Assembly (NCBI GenBank): GCA_030590405.1 | Contig: JAUUYO010000108.1 | Span: forward strand, 1-11,108 | Direction of reading: 5' to 3' | From: Kangiellaceae bacterium | GTDB taxonomy: Bacteria > Pseudomonadota > Gammaproteobacteria > Enterobacterales > Kangiellaceae | DNA length: 11,108 bases | Shown: piece by piece, positions 1-6,639 of the stretch | Position numbering within the stretch: the stretch's first letter is position 1 | Layout of the letters: the number at the start of each line of letters is the position of its first letter | The notes under the pieces: model-generated | Seen by the model: only the letters and a program-made list of their open reading frames with translations | The model's database searches: none | What the model was told of the DNA's origin: nothing | Program-made: the position numbers and the translations under genes

Positions 1-370
1 CGGAAAGTTCCATTACCATCTAAGGAACTTTAGCTGGTAAACGTCGGTTTTCAAGGTTAGGGTGATCTGATTTGAGAGGACGCGTAAGCATGCGAAGGTG
101 ACCTCGCTGCATAAAAACATTAACTCGGAACCGACCAATATCATCAACCGAAATAGCAAAATTTTGCTCCCATTCTTCTTCAAATTCATCAATCTGTTTT
201 TGAGTCATTATGTCATAAGCGATGTTTTTAATAGCGCCGGGGGGGAGGGCACCTTGACCCATTGGAGTCGAAACCCCTTCTATCTTCATATGAGGGGGGG
301 CACCGGTACTGAAGAAAAGGTCAGAGGCATTTTTTTCAGCCATTAGGCGGAGTAACAACTTGATATCCAT
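1..370 (-). pseudogene. pilU: PilU/PilT-like twitching ATPase, N-terminal part, interrupted by in-frame stop
   Basis: The frame starts at ATG 370 and gives the N-terminal PAS-like domain of the PilT/PilU type IV pilus retraction ATPases. Visible family features are the opening MDIKLLLRLMAEKNASDLF, a GAPPHMKIEG stretch and GRFRVNVFMQRG near residues 78-89. Such proteins are cytoplasmic hexameric motors at the pilus base. From about residue 90 several usually conserved positions are changed, for example SDHP where SDIP is usual. A TAG at 20-22 ends the frame after 116 residues. Past the TAG the same frame continues MVMELS, which lines up residue for residue with the family pattern just before the Walker A region. 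The stop is therefore an internal nonsense change and not a natural end. Walker A and B would lie left of the window. A sequencing error, or a short divergent paralogue, is possible. Family membership is firm; pseudogene status is likely. Confidence 0.6.
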
Positions 371-494
371 TAACTAATTTTCTCGCGATTAGATTTTAAT
401 TACTTTTCTAGTATTAGCTCATGGTAAAATTGGCTAATAAATCCACACAAATGATTATAGCTCATTATTTTACAAAAATATCTTTTATAAAGCA

Positions 495-521
495 TTGCCA
501 TTCATTGTTTTTTTGTATAAT
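495..521 (+). promoter_or_regulatory. Promoter of the tRNA-Ser / 4.5S RNA unit
   Basis: A perfect -10 box TATAAT at 516-521 is followed by a GC-rich discriminator CTACGCGCC, the pattern of stringently controlled stable-RNA promoters. A -35-like TTGCCA lies at 495-500, with a short 15-bp spacer. The start would fall near 528, about 43 bases before the tRNA. The -10 and discriminator are clear; the -35 is a weaker choice. Confidence 0.6.
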
Positions 522-570
522 CTACGCGCCTCTGAGCTGAATTAGGTTTTCAGCCAGTTATAAAGTTATA

Positions 571-660
571 GGTGAGTTGTCCGAGTGGCTGAAGGAGCTA
601 CCCTGGAAAGGTAGTATAGGAGCAATCTTATCGAGGGTTCGAATCCCTCACTCACCGCCA
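571..660 (+). tRNA. tRNA-Ser (anticodon GGA)
   Basis: The acceptor stem GGTGAGT pairs with ACTCACC, followed by discriminator G and an encoded CCA at 658-660. The anticodon stem CTACC/GGTAG encloses loop CTGGAAA, giving anticodon GGA, which reads UCC and UCU serine codons. The T arm GAGGG-TTCGAAT-CCCTC is perfect. The 90-nt length and the long variable arm fit class II tRNA-Ser. It lies just upstream of the 4.5S RNA gene, and the two may share a transcript. Confidence 0.97.
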
Positions 661-688
661 GTAAAGTTATTTCAAGTGTTTACATTAT

Positions 689-803
689 GGTGGTCCTATT
701 GGTCCTTCCGCAATGATACATTGTGAACTCCGCCAGGCCCGGAAGGGAGCAACGGTAGCAATCGACTCATGTGCCGGGATGTGGCTGGTAGGACTGCCAC
801 CCC
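689..803 (+). ncRNA. ffs: 4.5S RNA, signal recognition particle RNA
   Basis: This is the small bacterial SRP RNA that binds Ffh and targets nascent membrane proteins to FtsY and SecYEG. The conserved Ffh-binding hairpin is present: CAGGCCCGGAAGGGAGCA on the 5' side, with a GGAA tetraloop context, and GTGCCGGGATGTGGCTGG on the 3' side. The termini GGTGG and CCACC pair to close the rod, giving about 115 nt, close to the 114 nt of E. coli. No separate strong promoter is visible in the 28 bases after the tRNA, so processing from a joint transcript with tRNA-Ser is likely. The exact ends are estimated from the terminal pairing. Confidence 0.93.
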
Positions 804-815
804 TATTTTACCAAT

Positions 816-973
816 CCAGCTCACCTCTAAAACTTGCCATTTCTGCGTTCAAAAATGGTTACATAAAATACTATGCTCACATTTTTTGCCTTGAACTGAC
901 AAGTTTTAGAGGTAACCTGAATCGATAAATGTATTCCAGCTTACTTTAAAAAACTTACCATTTCTGCGTCCAA
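816..973. repeat. Palindromic intergenic repeat with an extra direct half copy
   Basis: A left arm at 823-836 (ACCTCTAAAACTTG) is perfectly repeated in inverse at 900-913, about 63 bases apart. The stem is extended by GTTCAA (847-852) with TTGAAC (891-896). The left arm plus its flank, from CCAGCT to GCGTTCAA (816-852), recurs in direct orientation at 936-973 with about seven changes, as CCAGCTTAC through TTCTGCGTCCAA. The arrangement is arm, inverted arm, arm. It fits a dispersed REP- or MITE-like hairpin element, and it could also act as a transcription barrier downstream of ffs. It holds no gene. The stretch from 804 to 1117 contains only this element and the dnaX promoter. Confidence 0.65.
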
Positions 974-1041
974 GCAGACAATCTGAATAACGGTATCCGA
1001 TTGTTACATATTCAAGAAACGACTCTTCACAATTTAATTGA

Positions 1042-1069
1042 TTGCGCTGACGCTTGGTTATCTTATAAT
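1042..1069 (+). promoter_or_regulatory. Sigma-70 promoter of dnaX-ybaB-recR
   Basis: TTGCGC at 1042-1047 and a perfect TATAAT at 1064-1069 are separated by 16 bp. The predicted start near 1076 leaves a leader of about 42 nt before the dnaX ATG. Upstream is the intergenic repeat, so the operon appears to have its own promoter independent of ffs. Confidence 0.55.
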
Positions 1070-1117
1070 GAACGGATGAGTATGATTGCACTGAAAAACA
1101 GGTATTAAAAAACGACA

Positions 1118-3103
1118 ATGAGCTATCAAGTATTAGCCAGAAAGTGGCGACCGAAATCTTTTGAAGAGCTAGTCGGGCAAAAACAAACGGCTAAGGCGTT
1201 GATCAATGCGCTCGAAAGCCAGCGGTTGCACCATGCTTATCTGTTCACTGGTACTCGCGGTGTGGGTAAAACTACGATTGCACGGATCTTGTCTAAAAGC
1301 CTTAATTGTGAAAAAGGGATCACTTCTCATCCTTGTGGTGAATGTTCCAGCTGTATAGAGATTGATCAGGGGAATTTTGTCGATCTGATGGAAATCGATG
1401 CGGCTTCAAAAACTAAAGTAGAAGATACCCGCGAACTTTTGGACAATGTTCAATATCGACCAACCAGAGGGCGATACAAAGTTTATTTGATCGATGAAGT
1501 TCATATGCTTAGCGGGCATAGTTTTAATGCGTTGCTAAAGACTTTAGAAGAACCGCCCCCTCATGTGGTCTTTTTGCTCGCGACCACTGATCCACAAAAG
1601 CTCCCAGTAACCGTGCTATCACGTTGTTTGCAGTTTCATTTAAAACGAATGGAGCAACCACAAATTGTTGATCACCTCGCCATGATTCTGACCGAGGAAA
1701 ATATTGAGTTTACAAAAGAGGCGCTGTTGCCGATAGCCAAAGGTGCTGATGGCAGTATGCGTGACGCGCTAAGTTTGCTCGATCAAGCCATCGCTTTTAG
1801 TGGTGAAAAACTTGAGCTGAGTTCCATTTTGGAAATGCTGGGCAGTATCGATCAATCCTATTGTTTTCAAATTTTAGCGGCGATCCAACAAGATGATGCG
1901 ACAGGCTTAATGGACATTATTCAGCAGATGTCCCAATATTCACCAGATTATTTTGAAGTGATGTCTGATTGGTTAAGTTTGCTCCACTCTATTGCGGTTG
2001 CCCAGGCCACCGGTAATTCGGAAGATAACCAAATTACCGAACTGGCTCAAACGGTTTCGCCTGCGGATCTACAGTTGTACTATCAACTGTCATTACAAGC
2101 TAAAAAAGATATGCCTTTTGCGCCTCACCCTCGTCAGGGATTTGAAATGGCGTTCTTAAGAGTATTGGCATTTAGGCCAAACAAAACTCCTGGCAAACCA
2201 GCAAAAAAAAAACTAGCTAATACCGCTGTTTCTGAGGGTAATACAAAAACGGCGACGCACACCGATAACAATCCGACGCACGCAGGTACTGATAGTGATG
2301 TGGTCGCAGAGCAAGGCAATCAGTCAGATAATAAAATCAGGTTAGTAGCCAGTAATGGGGAGGATTTTGAGAATCAGCCTGCCAATAGTGCCAGCTGGCA
2401 AGCAACTCAAAATAACAATCAAGCCTTAAAAATGGATATTAAGACATCGGAGCCATTGATAGAATATCCTGCCAAAACTGCGGTCTTGAGTTCGGTCGAC
2501 CAAGTCATTAATGAACAAATCATCAATGAGCAAGCAAAAAGCGTCAGTCCAGCAGAAAAACGTTCCGAAACAAAGGCAGATAATCTAATTACTGCTAGTA
2601 AAATTGCTTCTGGCGAAGCCCCTGTCAGCGGGAGTTTTTCTAATGAAATTGAAAGCCAGCCTGTCCCAGATAAACGACTCTACCCGGAAGTTGAGCGAAT
2701 AGCTTTTGCACAAATTAATTTTGATAATTGGCACTATGCCATCGATCAAATGCCGATCGCTGGAAATGGCGTACAAGTTTTACTCAATTCTTTGGCCTGT
2801 TTTGAAGGAAATCTGCTAAAAATTAGTCACTTATCAAAAGTCACTCATTTTTTAACCGATAACCTTCGCCAGTCTATTCAGCTGCAAATCAGAGAATACT
2901 TTGCAGATGATGGCGGCGACAAATTGGCTCTTGAATTTATCAGTGTCGATGCGTTACCAGAAACCCCCAAACAAAAACAAATAAAAAAATATGAAGAAGA
3001 CATCGAAAAAGCTTATCAAAACTTAACGGAAGATCCCTGTGTAGCCCAATTGCAACGGGAATTAGGTGCGACTATTGACAAACAGAGTATCTGTTTGAAT
3101 TAG
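1118..3103 (+). CDS. dnaX: DNA polymerase III subunits tau/gamma (clamp loader)
   Basis: The product is the ATPase of the beta-clamp loader. The full-length tau form also bridges the polymerase alpha subunit and the DnaB helicase. Domain I shows Walker A GTRGVGKT (residues 45-52), four zinc-binding cysteines (64, 73, 76, 79), Walker B with DEVH (126-129) and the SRC arginine-finger motif (168-170). A GSMRDALSLLDQA sensor-2 region follows. Domains II-III end near residue 360. A polar linker rich in N, Q, K and E runs to about residue 525. A C-terminal domain typical of tau (about 525-661) carries the alpha-binding region. Length is 661 aa against 643 in E. coli. The ATG at 1118 matches the family N-terminus SYQVLARKWRP, although the ribosome binding site is weak. 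An A10 run at codons 362-365 probably allows a gamma form. ybaB follows after 41 bases and recR after that, the usual gammaproteobacterial operon. Confidence 0.97.
   Translation: MSYQVLARKWRPKSFEELVGQKQTAKALINALESQRLHHAYLFTGTRGVGKTTIARILSKSLNCEKGITSHPCGECSSCIEIDQGNFVDLMEIDAASKTKVEDTRELLDNVQYRPTRGRYKVYLIDEVHMLSGHSFNALLKTLEEPPPHVVFLLATTDPQKLPVTVLSRCLQFHLKRMEQPQIVDHLAMILTEENIEFTKEALLPIAKGADGSMRDALSLLDQAIAFSGEKLELSSILEMLGSIDQSYCFQILAAIQQDDATGLMDIIQQMSQYSPDYFEVMSDWLSLLHSIAVAQATGNSEDNQITELAQTVSPADLQLYYQLSLQAKKDMPFAPHPRQGFEMAFLRVLAFRPNKTPGKPAKKKLANTAVSEGNTKTATHTDNNPTHAGTDSDVVAEQGNQSDNKIRLVASNGEDFENQPANSASWQATQNNNQALKMDIKTSEPLIEYPAKTAVLSSVDQVINEQIINEQAKSVSPAEKRSETKADNLITASKIASGEAPVSGSFSNEIESQPVPDKRLYPEVERIAFAQINFDNWHYAIDQMPIAGNGVQVLLNSLACFEGNLLKISHLSKVTHFLTDNLRQSIQLQIREYFADDGGDKLALEFISVDALPETPKQKQIKKYEEDIEKAYQNLTEDPCVAQLQRELGATIDKQSICLN
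2203..2220 (+). promoter_or_regulatory. Slippery A10 run for gamma-subunit production
   Basis: Ten consecutive A (2203-2212) encode the end of codon 362 and three lysines. A -1 ribosomal slip, or one extra A in the transcript, yields Lys-Thr-Ser and then TAA at 2218-2220, a product of 367 residues. Loss of one A instead gives Asn and then TAG. Both alternative frames therefore close at once. This truncates the protein exactly after clamp-loader domain III. A possible 8-bp stem (2224-2231 with 2247-2254, one G-U pair) starts 11 nt downstream, but no Shine-Dalgarno-like stimulator is seen upstream. The run of ten A also fits transcriptional slippage as in Thermus dnaX. Confidence 0.7.
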
Positions 3104-3144
3104 AAAATTGTTTTAACATTTATTGAAATAAGGTAGAGGTAATT

Positions 3145-3465
3145 ATGAAAGGTTTAGGCGACTTAATGAAGCAAGCTCAGCAGATGCAAGAAAAAATGCA
3201 GCAAGCTCAGCAGGAAGTTGCAAAAGTTGAAGTGTCAGGCGAATCTGGCGCTGGCATGGTTAAAATAATGATGACTGGCAAACACGATGTTAAATCGGTC
3301 AATATCGATGCATCATTATTATCTGAAGATAAGGAAATTTTAGAAGATATGATCGCTGCTGCAATCAATGACGCAGTCAGAAAGGTTGAAGAACAAACAA
3401 AAGATATGATGTCTTCGGTCACCAGCGGTATTCCTTTGCCTCCAGGCTTTAAGATGCCTTTTTAG
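3145..3465 (+). CDS. ybaB: YbaB/EbfC family nucleoid-associated protein
   Basis: This is a small dimeric DNA-binding protein of 106 aa, almost the standard length (109 in E. coli). It has the typical start MKGLGDLMKQAQQMQEKM, a Q-rich amphipathic helix, a central beta section with VSGESGAGMVKIMMTGK, and the C-terminal SGIPLPPGFKMPF signature. The family forms a tweezer-like dimer and is associated with nucleoid organisation and, by location, with DNA repair. A good AGAGG ribosome binding site stands before the ATG. The gene sits between dnaX and recR, the standard context. The first helix contains a short in-frame DNA repeat (GCAAGCTCAGCAG twice), which reflects its Q-rich coding. Confidence 0.96.
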   Translation: MKGLGDLMKQAQQMQEKMQQAQQEVAKVEVSGESGAGMVKIMMTGKHDVKSVNIDASLLSEDKEILEDMIAAAINDAVRKVEEQTKDMMSSVTSGIPLPPGFKMPF

Positions 3466-3479
3466 GACCCATTTCTCTG

Positions 3480-4085
3480 ATGCAATATCAATCACTTTTA
3501 GCTGAGTTAATCGATGCTTTTTGCTGCCTGCCAGGTGTTGGTAAAAAATCAGCACAAAGAATGGCCTATCATTTGTTGGATAAAAATCGACAGGGTGGTT
3601 TGACGTTGTCTGCCAGTCTGCAACAATCCATGCAAGATATTGGCAATTGCAACCGTTGTCGTGATTATACCGAATCTGATGAATGCCAAATTTGTCAAAA
3701 TGAGCGCCGGGATGAAACAATTTTGTGCGTGGTCGAATCACCGTCTGATGTATTAGCTATCGAAGCCACGGCTAACTTTCATGGTAAATTTTTCGTTCTT
3801 CTTGGCCAATTATCTCCACTGGATGGTATTGGCCCCAACGAAATCGGCATGCCATTGTTAGCCAGCCGTTTGAAAGAAGGGGTGATTGCGGAAGTGATTG
3901 TGGCCACCTCTTCAACTATTGAAGGGGAGGCGACGGCTAATTATATCGCCCAGATTGCCGAACAAGAGATGGGCGAGCAGATCCAGGTTTCCCGATTAGC
4001 TCAAGGTGTGCCTGTTGGAGGGGAGTTGGAATACCTGGACCAATCGACTTTAGCGTTATCATTGGCTAATCGAAAGCTTATTTGA
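3480..4085 (+). CDS. recR: Recombination mediator protein RecR
   Basis: RecR acts with RecF and RecO to load RecA on SSB-coated single-stranded DNA in gap repair. The 201-aa product has the helix-hairpin-helix LPGVGKKSAQRMAYHLL (residues 17-33), a C4 zinc finger with cysteines 57, 60, 69 and 72, and a Toprim domain beginning with ILCVVES at about residue 81 and containing SPLDGIGPNEIG. The C-terminal VPVGGELEYLDQSTLALSLANRK is the usual ring-interface segment. Length equals that of the E. coli protein. The ATG is 14 bases after the ybaB stop, and the TAGGA overlapping that stop can serve as a weak ribosome binding site, which suggests translational coupling. It ends 20 bases before the stop of the convergent ansA, with no hairpin terminator visible. 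Confidence 0.97.
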   Translation: MQYQSLLAELIDAFCCLPGVGKKSAQRMAYHLLDKNRQGGLTLSASLQQSMQDIGNCNRCRDYTESDECQICQNERRDETILCVVESPSDVLAIEATANFHGKFFVLLGQLSPLDGIGPNEIGMPLLASRLKEGVIAEVIVATSSTIEGEATANYIAQIAEQEMGEQIQVSRLAQGVPVGGELEYLDQSTLALSLANRKLI

Positions 4086-4105
4086 TGCAGTTTGTCCCGC
4101 CTCGG

Positions 4106-5119
4106 CTATCGAGATAATTCACCCCGCAAACTTATTTGCATTTTTTGTTTTATTTCATCCACGCTGCACTCGCTGCTCAATAAATAACTGAGCTTGGTGA
4201 GTGTTGCTTCCGGGGTCATATCAAAACCACTGATCACGCCTGATTTAAGCAATTCCTGACCGGTTTCATAACTGCTCATATCGACACTGCCTTTTAAACA
4301 CTGGGTACAATTAACGATGATAATGCCAGCGTGATTGGCCGCCGCGAGCAGATGCAGAAATTTCATATCATTACAGGGCGCATTGCCCATACCATAAGTC
4401 ATCAACACCATGCCTTGAATACCTGAATTAAGCACGGCTTCTAGCATATCGGCAGAAAACCCCGGAAACAAACTTAAAACAACCACTTTTGGATGAGTTA
4501 TTTTGTTAATTTTTAACGGCTTAGAAGGATCTTTCAATAGGATTTCTTGATTAACTTGGATCTGCGAACCGACTTTTACTAGTGCCGGAAAATTCGGTGA
4601 TTGAAAAGCGTGAAAGCCACTCGCATCAACCTTGCGGGCGCGGTTCCCGCGGTAAAGGCGATTATGAAAGTACAAACTGACTTCTGGAATGTCATATTGC
4701 GAGGCGAGCAAAAGGGAAGTGATTAGGTTATCTCTGGCATCGGTGCGCATTTGCGACCAAGGGATCTGAGAGCCAGTCACGATCACGGGTTTGGACAAAT
4801 CTTCCAGCATAAAAGACAGCGCCGATGCGGTATAAGCCATGGTGTCTGTGCCGTGCAGGACAATAAAGCCATCAAAATCGTTATACACGGAGCTGATATC
4901 TTCTGAAATTCGATACCAGTCATCCGGGGTAATATTGGATGAATCAATCAGGTTATCATACTCATGCACGACAATTTCGGGCATATCTGGGTAGGCGAGT
5001 TCGGGAAGTTTATTGATCTGCTCTGCGAAATAACCTGCTTCAGGTACAAATCCCTTATCACTCGGTTTCATTCCAATAGTACCGCCGGTATAGGCAATAT
5101 AAACGCGCTTGTTGGTCAT
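4106..5119 (-). CDS. ansA: Type I (cytoplasmic) L-asparaginase
   Basis: The enzyme hydrolyses L-asparagine to aspartate and ammonia in the cytoplasm. No signal peptide is present, which separates it from the periplasmic type II enzyme AnsB. The N-terminal motif AYTGGTIGM contains the nucleophile T14. The second active-site segment VLHGTDTMAYTASALSFM contains T91 and D92. S60-S61 lie in LIDSSNITPDDW, and K163 follows NRLYRGNR. Length is 337 aa, against 338 in E. coli, and the C-terminal LRGEL is shared. It starts at ATG 5119 with only a weak AGGA upstream. It is transcribed alone and converges on recR. Similarity to AnsA is strong throughout, so the type I assignment is secure. Confidence 0.96.
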   Translation of the reverse strand: MTNKRVYIAYTGGTIGMKPSDKGFVPEAGYFAEQINKLPELAYPDMPEIVVHEYDNLIDSSNITPDDWYRISEDISSVYNDFDGFIVLHGTDTMAYTASALSFMLEDLSKPVIVTGSQIPWSQMRTDARDNLITSLLLASQYDIPEVSLYFHNRLYRGNRARKVDASGFHAFQSPNFPALVKVGSQIQVNQEILLKDPSKPLKINKITHPKVVVLSLFPGFSADMLEAVLNSGIQGMVLMTYGMGNAPCNDMKFLHLLAAANHAGIIIVNCTQCLKGSVDMSSYETGQELLKSGVISGFDMTPEATLTKLSYLLSSECSVDEIKQKMQISLRGELSR

Positions 5120-5397
5120 TACTGAGAGAAGTCCTGATTAGATAATCGGCTAATGATAACTAACGAGCAAACATTTATAAACAATAATTCTATCGAAATG
5201 AAATTGTCCCATAGTAGGGCGGATTAACGAAGCGTAATCCGCCGAATAACATTGAGTTCATAGAAACCGTTCGGCCCAAGCTCCGCAAATTTTAAATGTC
5301 ACTTTTTCTTTATGGCTAAAGTACTTGTCTTAGTGTCTTAATCTGGGTAAATTGGATTTTCGTGTTTGCACTTGCGCCCTTGGCGTAGGAATAAACG
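5120..5397. other. Intergenic stretch without a gene, left border of the accessory patch
   Basis: Between the divergent starts of ansA and the DUF7832-like gene there is no plausible coding frame. The stretch should contain the ansA promoter on the minus strand, but no convincing -35/-10 pair stands out. Its only clear structure is the palindrome at 5218-5243. The segment 5280-5397 has no recognisable feature. Confidence 0.5.
5218..5243. repeat. REP-like palindrome
   Basis: GGCGGATTA (5218-5226) is perfectly complementary to TAATCCGCC (5235-5243), with an 8-base loop. Similar GGCGGATTA...TAATCCGCC palindromes are commonly seen scattered in proteobacterial intergenic DNA. It is not followed by a T run, so an intrinsic terminator is unlikely. 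Confidence 0.6.
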
Positions 5398-5420
5398 GTT
5401 AAGTAAAGAAAGGAATAAGA

Positions 5421-5873
5421 ATGAAGTATGACGATGCAGGGTGGCACAGTGGAAATGATTTTCCTGAAGGTTCGCCAGAAGAATACGGTGGAACTCATAT
5501 AGCACTATTCCTCAAATGGTGTTTCATAAAGGGATGGGCAGGAGAGTTGCACACATCAGATGAACCTGAGCTAGTCAAAAAAGTAGTTAACTCGGAAGTA
5601 AGCGCAACAAAATTTTTCTTTGATCAATGTGACGGTAAACTTACAGACGAAGATTTTAACGATGAAGGAAATTCTTTTGCATCTCAGTATTATGGAGATA
5701 ACGGACTGTATTTTGATGATTATTCAAATCTGTTCTTCGATTTGATGTACGAGAAACCAGAAAGTGATCATGACTTTTCTCAATTATCAGAAATTTTGGA
5801 ACAAAGATATGCCAGCAGTACCTTAACTAAACAACAATTAAAACAGCCAAAACCGTGGTGGAGATTTTGGTAG
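5421..5873 (+). CDS. DUF7832-like small acidic protein of unknown function
   Basis: The 150-aa soluble acidic protein opens with MKYDDAGWHSGNDFPEG, followed by THIALFLKWCFIKGWAGELH (about residues 25-44) and a central LTDEDFNDEGNSFASQYY. This order resembles the DUF7832 family, recalled from memory and not searched. It has no signal peptide or membrane segment, and it ends in an aromatic tail PKPWWRFW. The family function is not established; stand-alone acidic proteins of this kind are sometimes immunity factors, which is only an inference here. A good AAGGA site lies 6 bases before the ATG. The leader is very short: GTTAAGT at 5398-5404 is 16 bases before the start. Its exact complement ACTTAAC at 5875-5881 begins one base after the TAG. 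That layout recalls an integron cassette. Confidence 0.75.
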   Translation: MKYDDAGWHSGNDFPEGSPEEYGGTHIALFLKWCFIKGWAGELHTSDEPELVKKVVNSEVSATKFFFDQCDGKLTDEDFNDEGNSFASQYYGDNGLYFDDYSNLFFDLMYEKPESDHDFSQLSEILEQRYASSTLTKQQLKQPKPWWRFW

Positions 5874-5874
5874 T

Positions 5875-5929
5875 ACTTAACCATTACGGATTAGCGAAAA
5901 CATAAGGCCGTGCAGTCGACGCGTTACAT
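5875..5929 (+). other. Possible degenerate attC-like site after the DUF7832-like gene
   Basis: ACTTAAC (5875-5881) fits the R'' core RYYYAAC, and GCGTTACAT (5921-5929) resembles an R' end, although GTTACAT breaks the GTTRRRY consensus at one place. The 7-mer GTTAAGT ahead of the gene would be the cassette's own R' half and complements R'' perfectly. Inside, only ACGG/CCGT (5886-5889 with 5908-5911) pairs well, which is weaker than in proven attC sites. The total of 55 bp is at the lower limit. No integrase gene is seen. This is a tentative call. Confidence 0.22.
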
Positions 5930-5940
5930 GTGCTAAATCG

Positions 5941-6351
5941 CTAGATCATCTTGACACTTTTAGGCAATATACGTAACCCTAAATGATTTACGAAAGGGAC
6001 AAAATCTTTATCTGCTTGAAGCAGATAAATTCCATGTTCAATGCAATAAGTCGCAATAATCACATCTATCGTTTTTCTCACTGTGAGACATTTTTTTCTC
6101 AACATTCGAAAATTATTAGCGCTCTTAACAGCAATTGTTTGATTTAATAAATTATGGATATCAAATGAAGAAAGTAAATCCTTTGCCGTATCGAAGTCTT
6201 TGTCACTTTTAAAACCTTGCAATACTTCAGTAAGGATCAAATCTCCAATAATAAGCTCTTCATTTCCAAGGGCAGCTTCAAGATATTCAGTCGTTTCAGT
6301 TGAGCGACCATTGAAATAATCAATCCATACTGAAGAATCAACTAAGATCAA
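5941..6351 (-). CDS. vapC: VapC-type PIN-domain toxin
   Basis: PIN-domain ribonucleases of the VapC family cleave RNA, often initiator tRNA or rRNA, when not held by VapB. The 136-aa product begins MILVDSSVWIDYF and carries the acidic active-site set D5, E42 (in LTEVLQGF), D96 (in RKTIDVIIATYC) and D114 (in LLQADKDF). All four are present, so the toxin looks intact. The start codon is TTG at 6351: an in-frame TGA lies two codons upstream and no ATG or GTG is close. The TTG overlaps the vapB stop by four bases (TTGA), a translational coupling arrangement usual for such pairs. The exact RNA target cannot be read from the sequence. The region looks AT-richer than its neighbours, suggesting acquisition by transfer. 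Confidence 0.9.
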   Translation of the reverse strand: MILVDSSVWIDYFNGRSTETTEYLEAALGNEELIIGDLILTEVLQGFKSDKDFDTAKDLLSSFDIHNLLNQTIAVKSANNFRMLRKKCLTVRKTIDVIIATYCIEHGIYLLQADKDFVPFVNHLGLRILPKSVKMI

Positions 6352-6542
6352 CTGTCAGTTCTCATGTCGTTTAAATCACCTTCCCAATTTAGTTTCCCTC
6401 GAAATTTTTTGATATTCTCTTGTTTTCTTAATTTAATCAATATCTTAAGGCCCTCTGCTACCACTTCACGTTTGGTGTTCAGGCCGCTAAATTTGAGGGC
6501 ATCATTCATTAGTTGGTCATCTATTACGATATTGGTTCTCAC
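6348..6542 (-). CDS. vapB: VapB-family antitoxin
   Basis: This 64-aa antitoxin pairs with the downstream VapC. The sequence begins with (M)RTNIVIDDQLMNDALKFSG, the ribbon-helix-helix type N-terminus of the VapB family, followed by LNTKREVVAEGLKILIKLRKQ. The C-terminal tail KFRGKLNWEGDLNDMR is the part that wraps the toxin active site. The start chosen is GTG at 6542, because family members begin with MRTNIVID and an AGG lies 6 bases upstream. A longer frame opening at 6608 adds residues with no family match. Such antitoxins normally repress their own operon together with VapC, so the operator should lie in 6543-6600, where no clear palindrome was found. It overlaps vapC by four bases. Confidence 0.88.
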   Translation of the reverse strand: MRTNIVIDDQLMNDALKFSGLNTKREVVAEGLKILIKLRKQENIKKFRGKLNWEGDLNDMRTDS

Positions 6543-6639
6543 AAAGTACCTATGTGTATTATTTTTGAACTTAATACACATTGTAGGCGCATCTAACAGG
6601 CAGGTCAAACCGGGGCATAAAACCTACAAATGGACATAA

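Noticed and set aside
98..346. 82-codon plus-strand frame opposite the pilU remnant
   Set aside because: It is a shadow of the PilU-like reading frame, whose N-terminal family match is clear.
713..928. 71-codon plus-strand frame starting inside the 4.5S RNA
   Set aside because: The conserved SRP RNA and the palindromic repeat explain this sequence; there is no ribosome binding site and the composition is not protein-like.
3165..3212. Tandem GCAAGCTCAGCAG copies at the start of ybaB as a repeat element
   Set aside because: They encode the Q-rich helix that is normal for YbaB, so coding constraint explains them.
3340..3741. 133-codon open frame on the minus strand across ybaB and recR
   Set aside because: It overlaps two clearly conserved genes in antisense, and its product has no recognisable family features.
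4086..4105. Shared terminator between convergent recR and ansA
   Set aside because: The 20-base gap has no inverted repeat and no T run.
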